Assembly (NCBI GenBank): GCA_945910005.1
Contig: OX246746.1
Span: 16,491,387 to 16,555,386 of the forward strand
Direction: 5' to 3'
DNA from: Isoperla grammatica
Lineage: Eukaryota > Arthropoda > Insecta > Plecoptera > Perlodidae
Length of the DNA stretch: 64,000 nt
Part shown: one piece after another, positions 10,801-19,668 of the stretch
Layout of the letters: every line of letters starts with the position of its first letter
Numbering within the stretch: position 1 is the stretch's first letter
Made by a program: the position numbers and the translations under genes
Notes under the pieces: generated by a model
Database searches by the model: none
What the model saw: only the letters and a program-made list of their open reading frames with translations
Told to the model about the DNA's origin: nothing

Positions 10801-13800
10801 GGCATTCAGTTTGATCTCGGTTGCATTGCATCCAAAGCCATGATCTCAATGTGGATATATTACTAAACATTGTTGGCACAAAAACTAGCAAAACCACAAA
10901 ACTGCTCGACTACTCTTATGTAACCAAAGTTTTTGCATTGCTAATCATTGCCACTGATGCCTCATGCACGCAAGGACACTGTTACCATAGATAACAAATT
11001 CTACAATCCGTTATCTGTGCTGTTATTAAATAAAAAGTAAAAAAAAAAAAAAATAATTCACATTTAGAGTCTACCCACTCAGTAACTAAACTGATTTGCA
11101 GTGGGGGACTTTAATTTTTAAAGTGACTATACCAACCCTGTAGGCTTTGAACACCATTGACGAGTGAGCGATAACCAATCGAAGATCGATATTTCAAATA
11201 CGAAACAAATGAATCAGTGATTGGACAGTGCGAACACCTGCGGACAAATGCCAGAATCAACAAGGCCGATTCAGAACAACTTTGAATTTATTGTTTTGAA
11301 CTTACTGAGTGAAATATTGATGGTAGTTCCATAATGGGAGTGACGGTTGAGGATTCCACAGGCATCGGGTGTTCCACCTTGGTCCCAGAGATTGAATGGG
11401 TTCAACAATAAATGCTCATCGTACATGAACGTCCCGGGCTGGCTTATATTTTTCTGTATATATAATGTTTCAGGGTGCGAACGATCAGGTTTTCAGTGGC
11501 AGTGACATGCAAACCAGTTTGTTGTTGTTGTTGTTTTTTATTTCAGTTCCAAGATTACATCAATATTTTAAATACTTTGCGCTTTCAGCATTGCATTTAC
11601 AATTTGTAATTTTTTACCTTGTCTATGTTATTTACTACACACTACTGAAAATAAGTGTATAAATACAGACATATGGTATAAATTTACACATCAATTACAG
11701 TAAGACCTTTTAAGGATAATATGCCATTCAATTATTTACAATGATATACATAAGTCACGACAATACATGAGTCTCAGTGATAAAATATTACATGATTGTC
11801 ACAGTGATAAATCACAGATGGAGATGAGGGTGTCTGTGAGGTTTCTATTTTATCGTATTTCCTTTTGTAAAAGTAGTCTTCAATATTATGCGGTTCTTCT
11901 CCTAGTAAGAATTCATGCAGTTTTGCTTTAAAAGACTTGATATCAGTCACATTTATAAAAGGGTTGGGGGAATAAATGTTCCTGCAAGAGGGGAGTTATT
12001 TTTGAAAGTATCTGGCAAACGTGTCTGTAGTAAAATTTGGAACGTGTAGGTCCTAAAGAGGGACCGGGAAAAATATGACGTAACACAATTTTTCTAGTAT
12101 TGTTGTTTGAATCAACTCGATAGTTGCGATAATTTTAATAGATTATATGTATTATTATGTTTGCTAATTTACAGGGGTTGGGATGTAACTCATACATCCC
12201 TGTTGGGAATGGGATGTCTTAGTGATGAAATAAACATAGCTTCCTCAACCCCCCTCCCCTCTGCCCCAATCAATTTGCACCTTGGAATATTCTGTGGTCA
12301 AGAACACTTGGTCAACATGGCCCTATAGTGCACATCTGTAATAAATATTCTATATTATTTGCTACGCAGGCCAAGAACGCTTTGGCAACATGGCCCTCAG
12401 TGCACATCTGTAATAAATATTCTATATTATTTAATATGTAGGCCAAGAACGCTTTGGCAACATGGCCCGAGTGTACTACAAGGAGGCAATGGGAGCGTTC
12501 ACTGTCAACATGGCCACATAGTGCACATCTGTAATAAATTTTCTATATTATTTGCTATGCAGGCCAAGAACGCTTTGGCAACATGACCCGAGTGTACTAC
12601 AAGGAGGCAGTGGGAGCGTTTATTGTCTTTGACGTGACGAGAGCTGCCACATTTGACGCCGTCCTCAAGTGGAAACAGGACCTCGACAGTAAAGTGCAAC
12701 TACCGGACGGATCACCCATTCCTTGCGTTTTGTTAGCCAACAAGGTAACTATACTCTTATTGTATTTTACTTGACCTCTTATTGTATTTTACTTGACCTT
12801 TTATTGTATTTTACTTGATGCCATATTATGTTACTGTGTTGTTTGTTTTTTTTAAATGTTTCTCAAAACCTTACATAGTATTTTATTTAAGATGTCATGC
12901 TCTTAATTTTTAACGTGAAAAGTTTTTAAATGATAGCAAATATTTCCGAAAATCCCAACAATGGCTAAAGCTTAAATCCTGTGTAATAAACACGCAATTT
13001 TGTTAATCAACAGTAAAATGTTGTAGTTATCATTTGATTTTTAATAATATATGGTTCGTATTGTATTTTCTGTAGTTTTCATCTATAGTGCTGGTTAGGT
13101 AGTGTAGTGCTGGTTAGTTCAGTTATGTTTTTCCGATAGATTAATAGATGATGGATAAACGAATAAAACCTAATTCATGTGTTGTGGCGGTTTCAACTCG
13201 AATCCCTTGGTTGGATGTGCATACTAAAGGTGGCAAATATACATGTTACTCCCATGTAGTTGATGATGAATTGAGTTCTTTGTTTGTTCAACATCATATT
13301 ATTGTTTACGAGACGTGTTTGGAGATAATATCATGGCCCAAACTAATAGTGTTAGTTCGATTTTCATTCCGAGTAGGACACTGCAATTATTATTCAAGCC
13401 ACTATACTATACATTGTGTACATTGTATACGTATTTTACTAATACGTATAGACTCATACAAACCACTTGTAACTTAAATTAAACCTTATAAACCTTATTT
13501 TATGCACATTTGGAACTTGGGAATAATTATTAGAATTCAATTATTACATCTTTTTTAAAGGCAAGAAACAATACGGGCATCAGTGTCAGCAGTAGAGGTG
13601 GTGCCTGGGTTGCTCGCGAGTTTCGAGGTCAACTTTTAGTATTGGGAGGGTTGTTGCATTTCATATAGGCTCTAGAAACAGCTGTATGCAATGCAACTAG
13701 GCATTGCATACAGCTGTTTCTAGACATGTAGGCGGGACAGTTTCTTAGAGTTTTGCTGCTATAGAAAAACTGAATTTCGTGAAATTTCGCTATTTAAAAA

Positions 13801-15099
13801 GAACACTCAAATTGGCTCCGGTACGAGTAAAAAAAATCTGATATTTTTGTAATTTTGTCTTGTAATTAACGAATTTGGCTGGCCGATAAAGGTCACGAAA
13901 CATTTCACGAAGGTTATTCGCGTTTTAATGCATATAACTGCTCATTTCGCCACTACAACTACAATATCGCGAGTTAAAATTGGTCCCGTTCAATCACAAT
14001 TCAGGTAATTCGTGTACTGAATTTTGCGGCAACTTTAAAAAAATATCGCGAATTTCGTTGTCACCATTTTTGTGCATCTCTTCTCTTGTATTTCTGGCTT
14101 CTCTGATTGTTGTGTTGTAAAACGGGAATACTTGTGTTAACAGTGTGACCAGCAGAAGGAAGGCATAGTAAACCAGCCCGGAAAGATGGACGAGTATTGT
14201 AAGGAACGTGGATTTTCTGACTGGTTTGAGACTTCTGCCAAGGAGAACATCAACATTGAGGAAGCTGCCAGATCATTAGTCACTAAGGTATGAAACACAG
14301 TTAGAACACACTCACTAGACTTGAGATTGTCGCAGTTTTATTTAACACTCCCCTCCATCTCTATGTGACCCGAGCAATCATATCATATTAATTTATTTCA
14401 TATTATATTATTTACTTTATATCAGTCATTGTTATGCTGGACGGTGGTCACATAATTAGGGGCTGGAGCTTCCATCTATGTCAAACTTAAAATATCTGCA
14501 ATCTAGAAGTATCACTAAAAGTAAAAAACTTTATAAAATATCACCACCACTGTTAAAACTTGTTGTATCGTGTAACTAGCTTGTAATATTATGTGATATC
14601 TATCTATAACGAAGGTCTGAACATGTGAACAACATATGGTTATCCCCACTAAGGTTGCAACCCAATTGATACTTTTGGAACTTGAGCCTTCTCATTCAGC
14701 ACGTTATATTTGAACCTAGCAGTTTAAAAATGCTAATTATTTAATTCCAAATTTGAAGAAATAAAATAAGTTCGATTTAGATTTTTGAATTTGTGATTTT
14801 TGTGTTTAAATTTTGCAATTGATTTTATTTGCTAAACTGAATTAATTTTTTAATTACCATTTTTTCTGTGTGTTAGGCCTATATATTCAATCAACGTCCC
14901 CCCACCCTTTCTCTATGAAGTTGTAAGTAGCATCAACAATCTTGATAAGATTTTATTTTACCAAGCATATTATTTGTTTTAGATATTACAAAACGACCAG
15001 GTTCGAATCCAATCGGACTCTGTAAAAGATGGCGAGAAATTCAACTTGGATGGAAATAACGTACAAGATGAAAACCCCAAAGGGAAATGCTCTTGCTGA
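937..15099 (+). CDS. RAB32: Rab32/Rab38-family small GTPase with long N-terminal extension, five coding exons
   Basis: Coding exons 937-1878, 9359-9572, 12563-12744, 14144-14287 and 14983-15099 join in phase (0, 1, 0, 0) to 532 residues plus TGA. Residues 315-532 are a complete Rab: P-loop GELGTGKTS at 334-342, switch I ATIGVDFALK, WDIAGQERF at 382-390 (Ile instead of the usual Thr is typical of Rab32/38), NKCD at 445-448, TSAKE at 476-480, and a KCSC end whose CxC is a geranylgeranylation signal. Rab32/38 proteins direct cargo to lysosome-related organelles and act at mitochondria. Residues 1-314 are Lys/Ser-rich, then acidic and Ser/Pro-rich, with no domain I recognise. Drosophila Rab32 (lightoid) also has a long N-terminal extension. 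The ATG at 937 sits in AAAAATGG; an in-frame TAG lies at 883-885. Family assignment is firm; that all transcripts use exon 1 is inferred. Confidence 0.93.
2622..2980. mobile_element. Long inverted-repeat element (MITE-like)
   Basis: About 110 bases at 2626-2745 recur as the reverse complement at roughly 2868-2976. Shared blocks include TCTACGTCAAAAA and ATCTCAAGAATG. The arms are clearly diverged and there is no ORF. Target duplication not resolved. Confidence 0.65.
3570..3640 (+). mobile_element. SINE-B 3' fragment
   Basis: Shares GTCTCGATTAGCCA and GCAAAAATATGAGACGT with the tail of the SINE-B copies near 5200 and 7850. Confidence 0.6.
4301..4365 (+). repeat. Fragment of the 5904 MITE family
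   Basis: GGATTATGTAATAGTGAAGT and the following CACTGAGGTGTCTATTGTG match 5940-5990, without the terminal inverted repeats. Confidence 0.65.
4812..4946. mobile_element. Palindromic mini-element (135 bp)
   Basis: The ends CCCGGTTTTTCGATCGGT and its near reverse complement flank an inner inverted repeat GGCCGTTAGCTGACGGTCCG. Almost the whole element folds back on itself. Superfamily not assigned. Confidence 0.75.
5095..5280 (+). mobile_element. SINE-B, tRNA-derived head plus conserved tail
   Basis: The head has a B-box GGTTCGAATCC and an A-box-like region TTGATCTAGTAA. The tail includes CACCCACACATTGTCTCGAT. The copy at 52187-52383 on the other strand matches over the whole length. A SINE, not a functional tRNA gene. 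Confidence 0.8.
5904..6230. mobile_element. MITE with about 50-bp terminal inverted repeats, probable TATA target duplication
   Basis: The ends share CCGTCGAGCTAAG, GTGTTGTCGTCACGGATTA and nearby bases in inverted orientation. TATA at 5900-5903 and 6231-6234 is the likely duplicated target, though it is palindromic and weak evidence alone. No coding capacity. Confidence 0.75.
7560..7885 (+). mobile_element. SINE-B tail joined to a different 5' body
   Basis: 7770-7885 is the SINE-B tail, ending in an ATC microsatellite. The preceding body (about 7600-7770, with GCTGGACTCCCCTTATGATG) has no tRNA head. The same body-tail arrangement recurs inverted at 56485-56690. Confidence 0.65.
7946..8215 (+). 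mobile_element. SINE-A, tRNA-derived
   Basis: A-box-like TGGCTTAGCGG and B-box GGTTCGATTCC lie 30 bases apart, followed by a long conserved body (GACTGAAGGTGTTTTCCTCA, CAGCCCTCGGACATCC, GGGGCACATG). Other copies: 51408, 62945, 38381 (3' end only), 10660 (inverted). Confidence 0.85.
8950..9185 (-). mobile_element. Dispersed retroelement 3' end, copy 1
   Basis: AAATAAATAAATAAATTC then GAGTCTACCCACTCAGTAAC, GTGGGGGATTTTAATTTAAA and CACCATCGACGAGTGAGC; matches 11025-11255 and 44640-44765. The A/T-rich tail at the left suggests a minus-strand retroelement. It contains a short conserved hairpin CCCACT...AGTGGG. Confidence 0.7.
9185..9270 (+). repeat. AT-rich 23-bp tandem repeat before Rab32-like exon 2
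   Basis: About three copies of ATCATTTTAATATTATTAAT, 90 bases upstream of the exon 2 acceptor. Confidence 0.8.
9359..9572 (+). CDS. RAB32: Rab32-like exon 2: P-loop, switch I, start of switch II
   Basis: Acceptor TTGTTCCAG, donor GCAG|GTATGC, ending in phase 1 inside the Gly codon of WDIAG. It encodes residues 315-386 with GELGTGKTS and ATIGVDFALK. There is no in-frame ATG just upstream, so a short Rab without the extension would need another first exon. Confidence 0.93.
9612..9965. mobile_element. hAT-type MITE with 8-bp target duplication
   Basis: The terminal repeats TATGGTTGCCCATCGA and TAAGGTTGCCCATCGA face each other and are flanked by GTTATAAC at 9604-9611 and 9966-9973. An 8-bp duplication is the hAT signature. 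The interior is dominated by CATCGA/TCGATG motifs and has no coding capacity. It sits in Rab32-like intron 2. Confidence 0.88.
10405..10600 (+). repeat. Dispersed repeat R1, copy 2
   Basis: Counterpart of 44-240 in the same orientation, within Rab32-like intron 2. Diverged but alignable by eye over nearly 200 bases. Confidence 0.65.
10660..10830 (-). mobile_element. SINE-A, degenerate inverted copy
   Basis: The reverse complement carries ACTGAAGGTTTTTGAGGGGA and CCTCAGTCGTGACGCGGTGA, matching the SINE-A body. The B-box is eroded. Confidence 0.65.
11025..11255 (-). mobile_element. Dispersed retroelement 3' end, copy 2
   Basis: Same orientation and nearly full extent as 8950-9185, including GATTGGACAGTGCGAACACC. 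The two copies flank Rab32-like exon 2. Confidence 0.7.
12296..12562 (+). repeat. Tandem copies of the intron 2 / exon 3 junction (decoy acceptors)
   Basis: The end of intron 2 plus the first bases of exon 3 is repeated upstream of the true exon. Acceptor-plus-exon copies start at 12370 and 12442, with a decayed copy near 12296. Spacings are 72 and 121 bases. Read in the exon 3 frame the copies stop at 12411-12413 and 12519-12521. The copy at 12442 retains about 25 codons of exon 3, including RVYYKEA. Confidence 0.9.
12563..12744 (+). CDS. RAB32: Rab32-like exon 3: QERFGNMTRVYYKEAVGA to LLANK
   Basis: The acceptor TGCTATGCAG is the last of several tandem copies. The exon completes the split Gly codon and reads through to NK of the G4 motif, then the donor AAG|GTAACT. 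Only this copy keeps an open frame to a donor; the upstream copies run into stops. Confidence 0.93.
12751..12820 (+). repeat. Threefold 26-bp tandem repeat in Rab32-like intron 3
   Basis: The unit CTTATTGTATTTTACTTGA is repeated three times with little change, immediately after the exon 3 donor. Confidence 0.8.
13671..13724 (+). repeat. Perfect 24-bp inverted repeat with 6-base loop
   Basis: Arms 13671-13694 and 13701-13724 are exact reverse complements; loop AACTAG. It lies in Rab32-like intron 3 and would form a long hairpin in the pre-mRNA. Confidence 0.9.
14144..14287 (+). CDS. RAB32: Rab32-like exon 4: CDQ to the G5 motif TSAKEN
   Basis: Acceptor GTGTTAACAG, donor AAG|GTATGA, 48 codons in phase 0. 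The G4 motif NKxD is split exactly by intron 3 (NK|CD). Contains WFETSAKENINIEEAAR, the guanine-contacting loop and the following helix. Confidence 0.93.
14983..15099 (+). CDS. RAB32: Rab32-like exon 5: hypervariable tail and CxC prenylation site
   Basis: Acceptor TTTGTTTTAG. Encodes 38 residues ending KGKCSC and then TGA at 15097-15099. The two cysteines are residues 530 and 532. Confidence 0.92.
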   Translation: MLQNDQVRIQSDSVKDGEKFNLDGNNVQDENPKGKCSC

Positions 15100-15228
15100 C
15101 AATGTCTCCTGAAAACATTCAACAACATTCGTGTGCCTATATTACAGAACAACATTAATGTGTTTTCATTTTGACTGATCACTGTAATAATCACTGTACA
15201 ACGAAAGAAACAACTGCTGTGCATTTGT

Positions 15229-15234
15229 AATAAA
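15229..15234 (+). terminator. Candidate proximal poly(A) signal AATAAA
   Basis: Canonical hexamer 130 bases after the Rab32-like stop codon. Confidence 0.45.
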
Positions 15235-17089
15235 GGAGAAACGTCTCTAAATGCTGGAGTTCAATGCACACCATTGTGCCATAACCTAAGTGAAATGTCA
15301 AAGCTGCTAAAAGCTATTATCATTTGTGCTAGCAGCTGTTGTATTGCCATTCACTTTGTCTATATTTTATTAATGCAGCTTAGACATTAAAGATCCTTTG
15401 TTCACAACGAACCTGAAGTGAATTTACGATAGTATTCGTTTCAAAATAACAATTATATAGTGTCTTAACGAGTAACAGTGCTCAATCTTAAAAACCTTTA
15501 AATAGGATTAAATGTGTGTATGTATTGTGAAATTCAGTGTAAGCATTTAAATTTCAAAACATATTTGTTTTGGCGCCAAAATGGATGCACCCATATTTTT
15601 TAAATTTGCTAATAATTGTGATTCTTGGCAACTCTTATAAAAAATAGACATAATTGCCTGGAAGTGAAGTATGCTTGCAAAATATTGCTGATTTTACATG
15701 CAACATGTTCAATGTTCATGAAAGGGTTCTAAAATTGTCATCTCTTCTAGCTTTTCAATATGTACACTTGCCAAGTTCTAGTTTTGTATGTATAGGCCAG
15801 TTTCATCAGTGTATTGTACGAATTATGTTCCTTAAGCGTGTACTGACATTGGCGTTGGCCATGATAAAAAGTGGGATGGGAAATATAAAACTTAGTGTCC
15901 CTTGATTGAAGTTGTTTTTGTACAATATTTTATGTTATGCACTATTACTGGATAGGTATTTATGTAGATTAATGAAAGAATGCAGTTTATATGAAGAGAT
16001 GAAGAGTTTGATAGCTCATAGCTCACTCAGAATAAGTGTGCACTGTGCAGTAATATTACCGGCTAGAATCTAACACAATGATATAAAGTGTCTTCCACTG
16101 CGTTGTACACGAAACCGTTACCTGGGTTAGCGACAAAATGTTGGTGATACGCGAGTTTCTGCCTTTGTTACATGTTTGACCTTTAATGAAGCCTTAATTG
16201 TATAATATGTATTCAAGATGTCTACCAGCTACAGTTTATACTTCCAGTTTATGCAAATGAATTTTCCGTTGCAAGGAACACCAGTTATGAAGAGAGTGAA
16301 CTATGTACCCTAAGAATGGCAAATAAGGTGATAAGTTATACAAAATCATCATATCTTGTAACTTAAAAGTGGCTAATTGTTTGTTTTATGTTTTTTTTTT
16401 ATCTATCCATATATATATGTAGCTTCTTATCATGCAATTGCAATATTTAAAATTAGATACTTTACAGTATTAGTGAATGAGTATGTTGAGTTATTGACTC
16501 TTCTGTAGTCGCTAAGAAATCAAAACGATGAAAGTTTCACATGTATGTATAACCTATAGCTATAGAATAGCATGTTAATTTCGATGATCGATAAATTATA
16601 TAGTTAGTCTAGTGCTTGCTCATCATACATCAAGCGGTCTGTGGACGAAGAAAGATTTGTGTGGTGAAAGAAGAAAGTAATGGAACACGCCAATAAAGTG
16701 CACCCATTCATGACTGAACTTTTCATAAAAAGGTGTAAATTATTATTGTAAACTGTTTGTAGTATCAATGAAGTTGACATGAAACCATCATATTGTATGT
16801 TCTGGTATTTTAATTGCAGCATACCTCTGTTGTCACTTCCTTTAAACTAGAGTTTACAATAGTGTGTGCTGGTAAGATTGTCATCAATATTCTGGAGATA
16901 GTACACATGACATTTCTTATTAGTATACTAAATTGAAAGAATGCCATAAGAGGAGTTCATAACAATGTTATTATTTCATCCACAAAGCTCTCTTTTCACT
17001 AAAATTTATAACATGCTTTACAATGTTTTGCTTTCTTGATGTTATTTCCTATTTTAATATTATTCTCAATGTAATAGAATACTTTGTAA

Positions 17090-17095
17090 AATAAA
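17090..17095 (+). terminator. Candidate distal poly(A) signal AATAAA
   Basis: Canonical hexamer at the end of the AT-rich non-coding stretch after the Rab32-like gene. Confidence 0.35.
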
Positions 17096-17110
17096 TTTGG
17101 AATTATTTGA

Positions 17111-17994
17111 AGTATGTTCCTACAGTATTGTATTTATTATTTTTTGATATAGGCCTAATATTTCTATTTCTTTGTACAGTATTTTCTAAAAGCAACAAAA
17201 GTATAGGCCTAGGCCCTACCCAAGTGTGCACTGTGCAGTTGCCATGACGAAGCCCAGCTGCAGCTCAAAGGCAGGCACCAATCCAAGTGTTTGTCTCTGC
17301 ATGGTCTATGTAACGTTCTCCAATACTACTGATATGTGGTAGGCCTACCGGTACCCCAACCCAACCAATTAATTTGTATGGTGCCAGTTAGAAAGAGGAA
17401 AAATATAAACAATGTTTCAGAATTGCCACTTTACAGCTGGGGCGTACCACGTTTGGCCTCCAGGGGTGTCAAAAGTGGAGCTAATCTTCCTATAATTCAG
17501 TGAGTTTTACAACATTCTCATGACACCTCTTTAGGTTAGGTAACATAAAAGCAGTTTTACACATGAAATTTAAACAAATCCATGTACTTTCTAGGCTCTA
17601 GCTTCGTATAATGATACTTGAAAATTATACTTACTTGAAAAACGATCTGTTGACGACTGTACTTGATTGTCTATTTGTGCAATTGAAAGAGCACACGAGG
17701 TTGGCATGGTGGTTTGTTTACGTTTTTTTTCCTATACAAAATTTTTTTGTCATGGCTGACTTTAGTTCGTGGTGCCTCAGCGCGGAGCGCTGATACGACA
17801 ACGTCGTTGGCCACCATTGTACATACAACGTTCTGCACACAACGCTTCCGAGATTAGGCCTATGACGTGTGTCATCAACGGGTGTGGTGAATACTGACAA
17901 CTGAACATTTTTATAGGTAAACATTAATTAAAAATTAAATAATTATATTTTTAGATTATGGTCTTTGGGGCTAAGAAGCTGATATTAGAAGTTG
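17111..17994. other. Intergenic stretch without recognised features
   Basis: No convincing coding region or repeat. Short open frames here lack codon or motif support. Confidence 0.5.
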
Positions 17995-18335
17995 TGGATG
18001 GAAAGGCCTAATATACCTAGGCCTAGCCCCTAGACCCTTTTTACGGAATTGTAGGCTAGGTAGGCCTATCTGGTTAAGCCTACCTAGGGCTAGCCTAGGC
18101 TACCTAGTCCTAGGCTAGGCCCTAGTTGTTGGTTCAACGGTTAAGATATAGCTTTGGGAGCTTTTTACCTAGAGTAGTAGGTGCAGTCAGTGCTTAGAAC
18201 GGTTAATGCCTGCCATAACTGTTTTTACTAGGACGTAGGCCTAATCTAGGCATTTAGACAAACCTTGGGATGTAGGCCTAGGCCTAGCCTAGGTAGGCCT
18301 GGGCCTAGGCCTAGCCTAGGTTCTAGGCCCTAGCC
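17995..18335. repeat. Cluster of TAGGCCTA / CCTAGG palindromes
   Basis: Dense run of AGGCCTA, GCCTAGG and related 6-8 bp palindromes, far above the rest of the window, where TAGGCCTA is already common. Function unknown. Confidence 0.7.
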
Positions 18336-18702
18336 AAAGACTCAATAATCCAAGAAGCAGTAAGACGAGGATTTTAAGCTGTGTTGTCTTTTTTGTTGTG
18401 CACAATTCCTTTCACGTTTCCAGGTCCCGGGTATGGGAATGACCAAGTTTGATCTTTTCTCGTTCTTGGGACCTTCTCGGTGGTACTGGTAGTAGGCCTC
18501 TGCCTTATTCACTACAAACTTAATTGGCACACCCTAGTATAGTATAGGGTTTTTTCTGTCTGTTTTGCTTCTCAGATTGTTAAGCAGTAGCTAAGCCTAA
18601 CTCAATATTTTCTGTTCTCGTCGTTTTCGTTCTGGATATTGTGTAGCCTGCATAATATCTACCTATGGGCTTAACGCTCAAGTTGTTCCAATGTATCTAG
18701 GT

Positions 18703-19043
18703 CTAGGACGTGTTCGAATATTATTGTAGATGGTAATTCTGGTTCTTGTTCTTGGTCTAGTTCTAGGTCTCGATTAGGTCTTATTCTATCTCCAGTTTTG
18801 CTAGCAACAACAAAGTTTCAACATGTTATAAAAACGAGGCGCCAATGCAGAATTGCTCTGGCCGCCATGATCAAGACCTAGAACACTTTTAATTCTTGGG
18901 CTAGTTCTTATTCTAGATGTCAAGGTCCAGTCGCGCAGGACTATTCGGACATTACTTGATACGTCACCGATGATTGATGACGTAAAATCGAGACCTAGAC
19001 CAAGAATTAACGCTGTTTTGATAGAATTCGGACACGTCCCTAG
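18703..19043. mobile_element. MITE-like inverted-repeat element
   Basis: GGACGTGTTCGAATA at the left faces GAATTCGGACACGTCC at the right. Further inside, TTCTTGGTCTAGTTCTAGGT faces ACCTAGACCAAGAATT. No ORF; target duplication not resolved. It lies upstream of the zyxin/LPP-like gene. Confidence 0.65.
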
Positions 19044-19542
19044 TCTCATGCCGACCTCAGATTCTTGTCTACCGCCCCCTTTCATGCACTCTTGATTCAA
19101 CGAAAATCAACAGATTTCTGGTGTTCTTTCATACATTCGTAATTAGGCGATCTTCCGCTCCTAGTACCATAATGCCTAGTACCGGTAACGCGTTGCTGTC
19201 ATAAATAATTGTTTTAAGTAACGTGCCAGTAGCCTATAGTCTTACTTCAAAATTCTTAGTGTAACGGAAAATTAGTATCACTAATTTTTTGGTTGTAAAT
19301 TGGGGTTAGTACCGCGTTACCATTGGCGGTGCCTGCTGCCTTTCTTTCCGTCGGTCATTGGAGATTGAGTGATTTGCTTGCAGTCACTGCTCGAATTGCA
19401 TTGCAGCTTGTTGACTATCTCAACAGTTCAGATGTACACATAGGTCTACTTAAGACCTGATATAGGCATTATAGGCATTACCTTATTTATTGGTCTAAGC
19501 GTATCAATTATCATTTTAGGTTTGATCTGTGATTGTTCCACA

Positions 19543-19668
19543 ATGGCCAACAACTTGGAGCAACACTTAGCAAATTTGCAAGTAAACCACTGTGAAAACA
19601 CTAGCATGCATTCCAATAAGAAGGTTGGACCTGCAGTGCCCCCAAAACCAAAGAAAAGCCAACCCCAG
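19543..19668 (+). CDS. LPP: LPP/zyxin-like exon 1: residues 1-42
   Basis: The ATG lies in CACAATGG, 23 bases after an acceptor-like TTTTAG. Ends CCCCAG|GTAAGG, phase 0. Encodes the start and the PPKPKK basic-proline motif. Confidence 0.85.

Larger units (their letters stand above)
15100..17110 (+). other. Probable 3' UTR of the Rab32-like gene
   Basis: AT-rich and non-coding. AATAAA occurs at 15229-15234 and again at 17090-17095, so short and long 3' ends are both possible. An 18-bp sequence near 16034 recurs exactly near 17222. Extent inferred; no transcript evidence. Confidence 0.5.

Noticed and set aside
12359..12586. 75-residue frame with repeated NALAT-like blocks
   Set aside because: Out-of-frame reading of the duplicated splice-site array.
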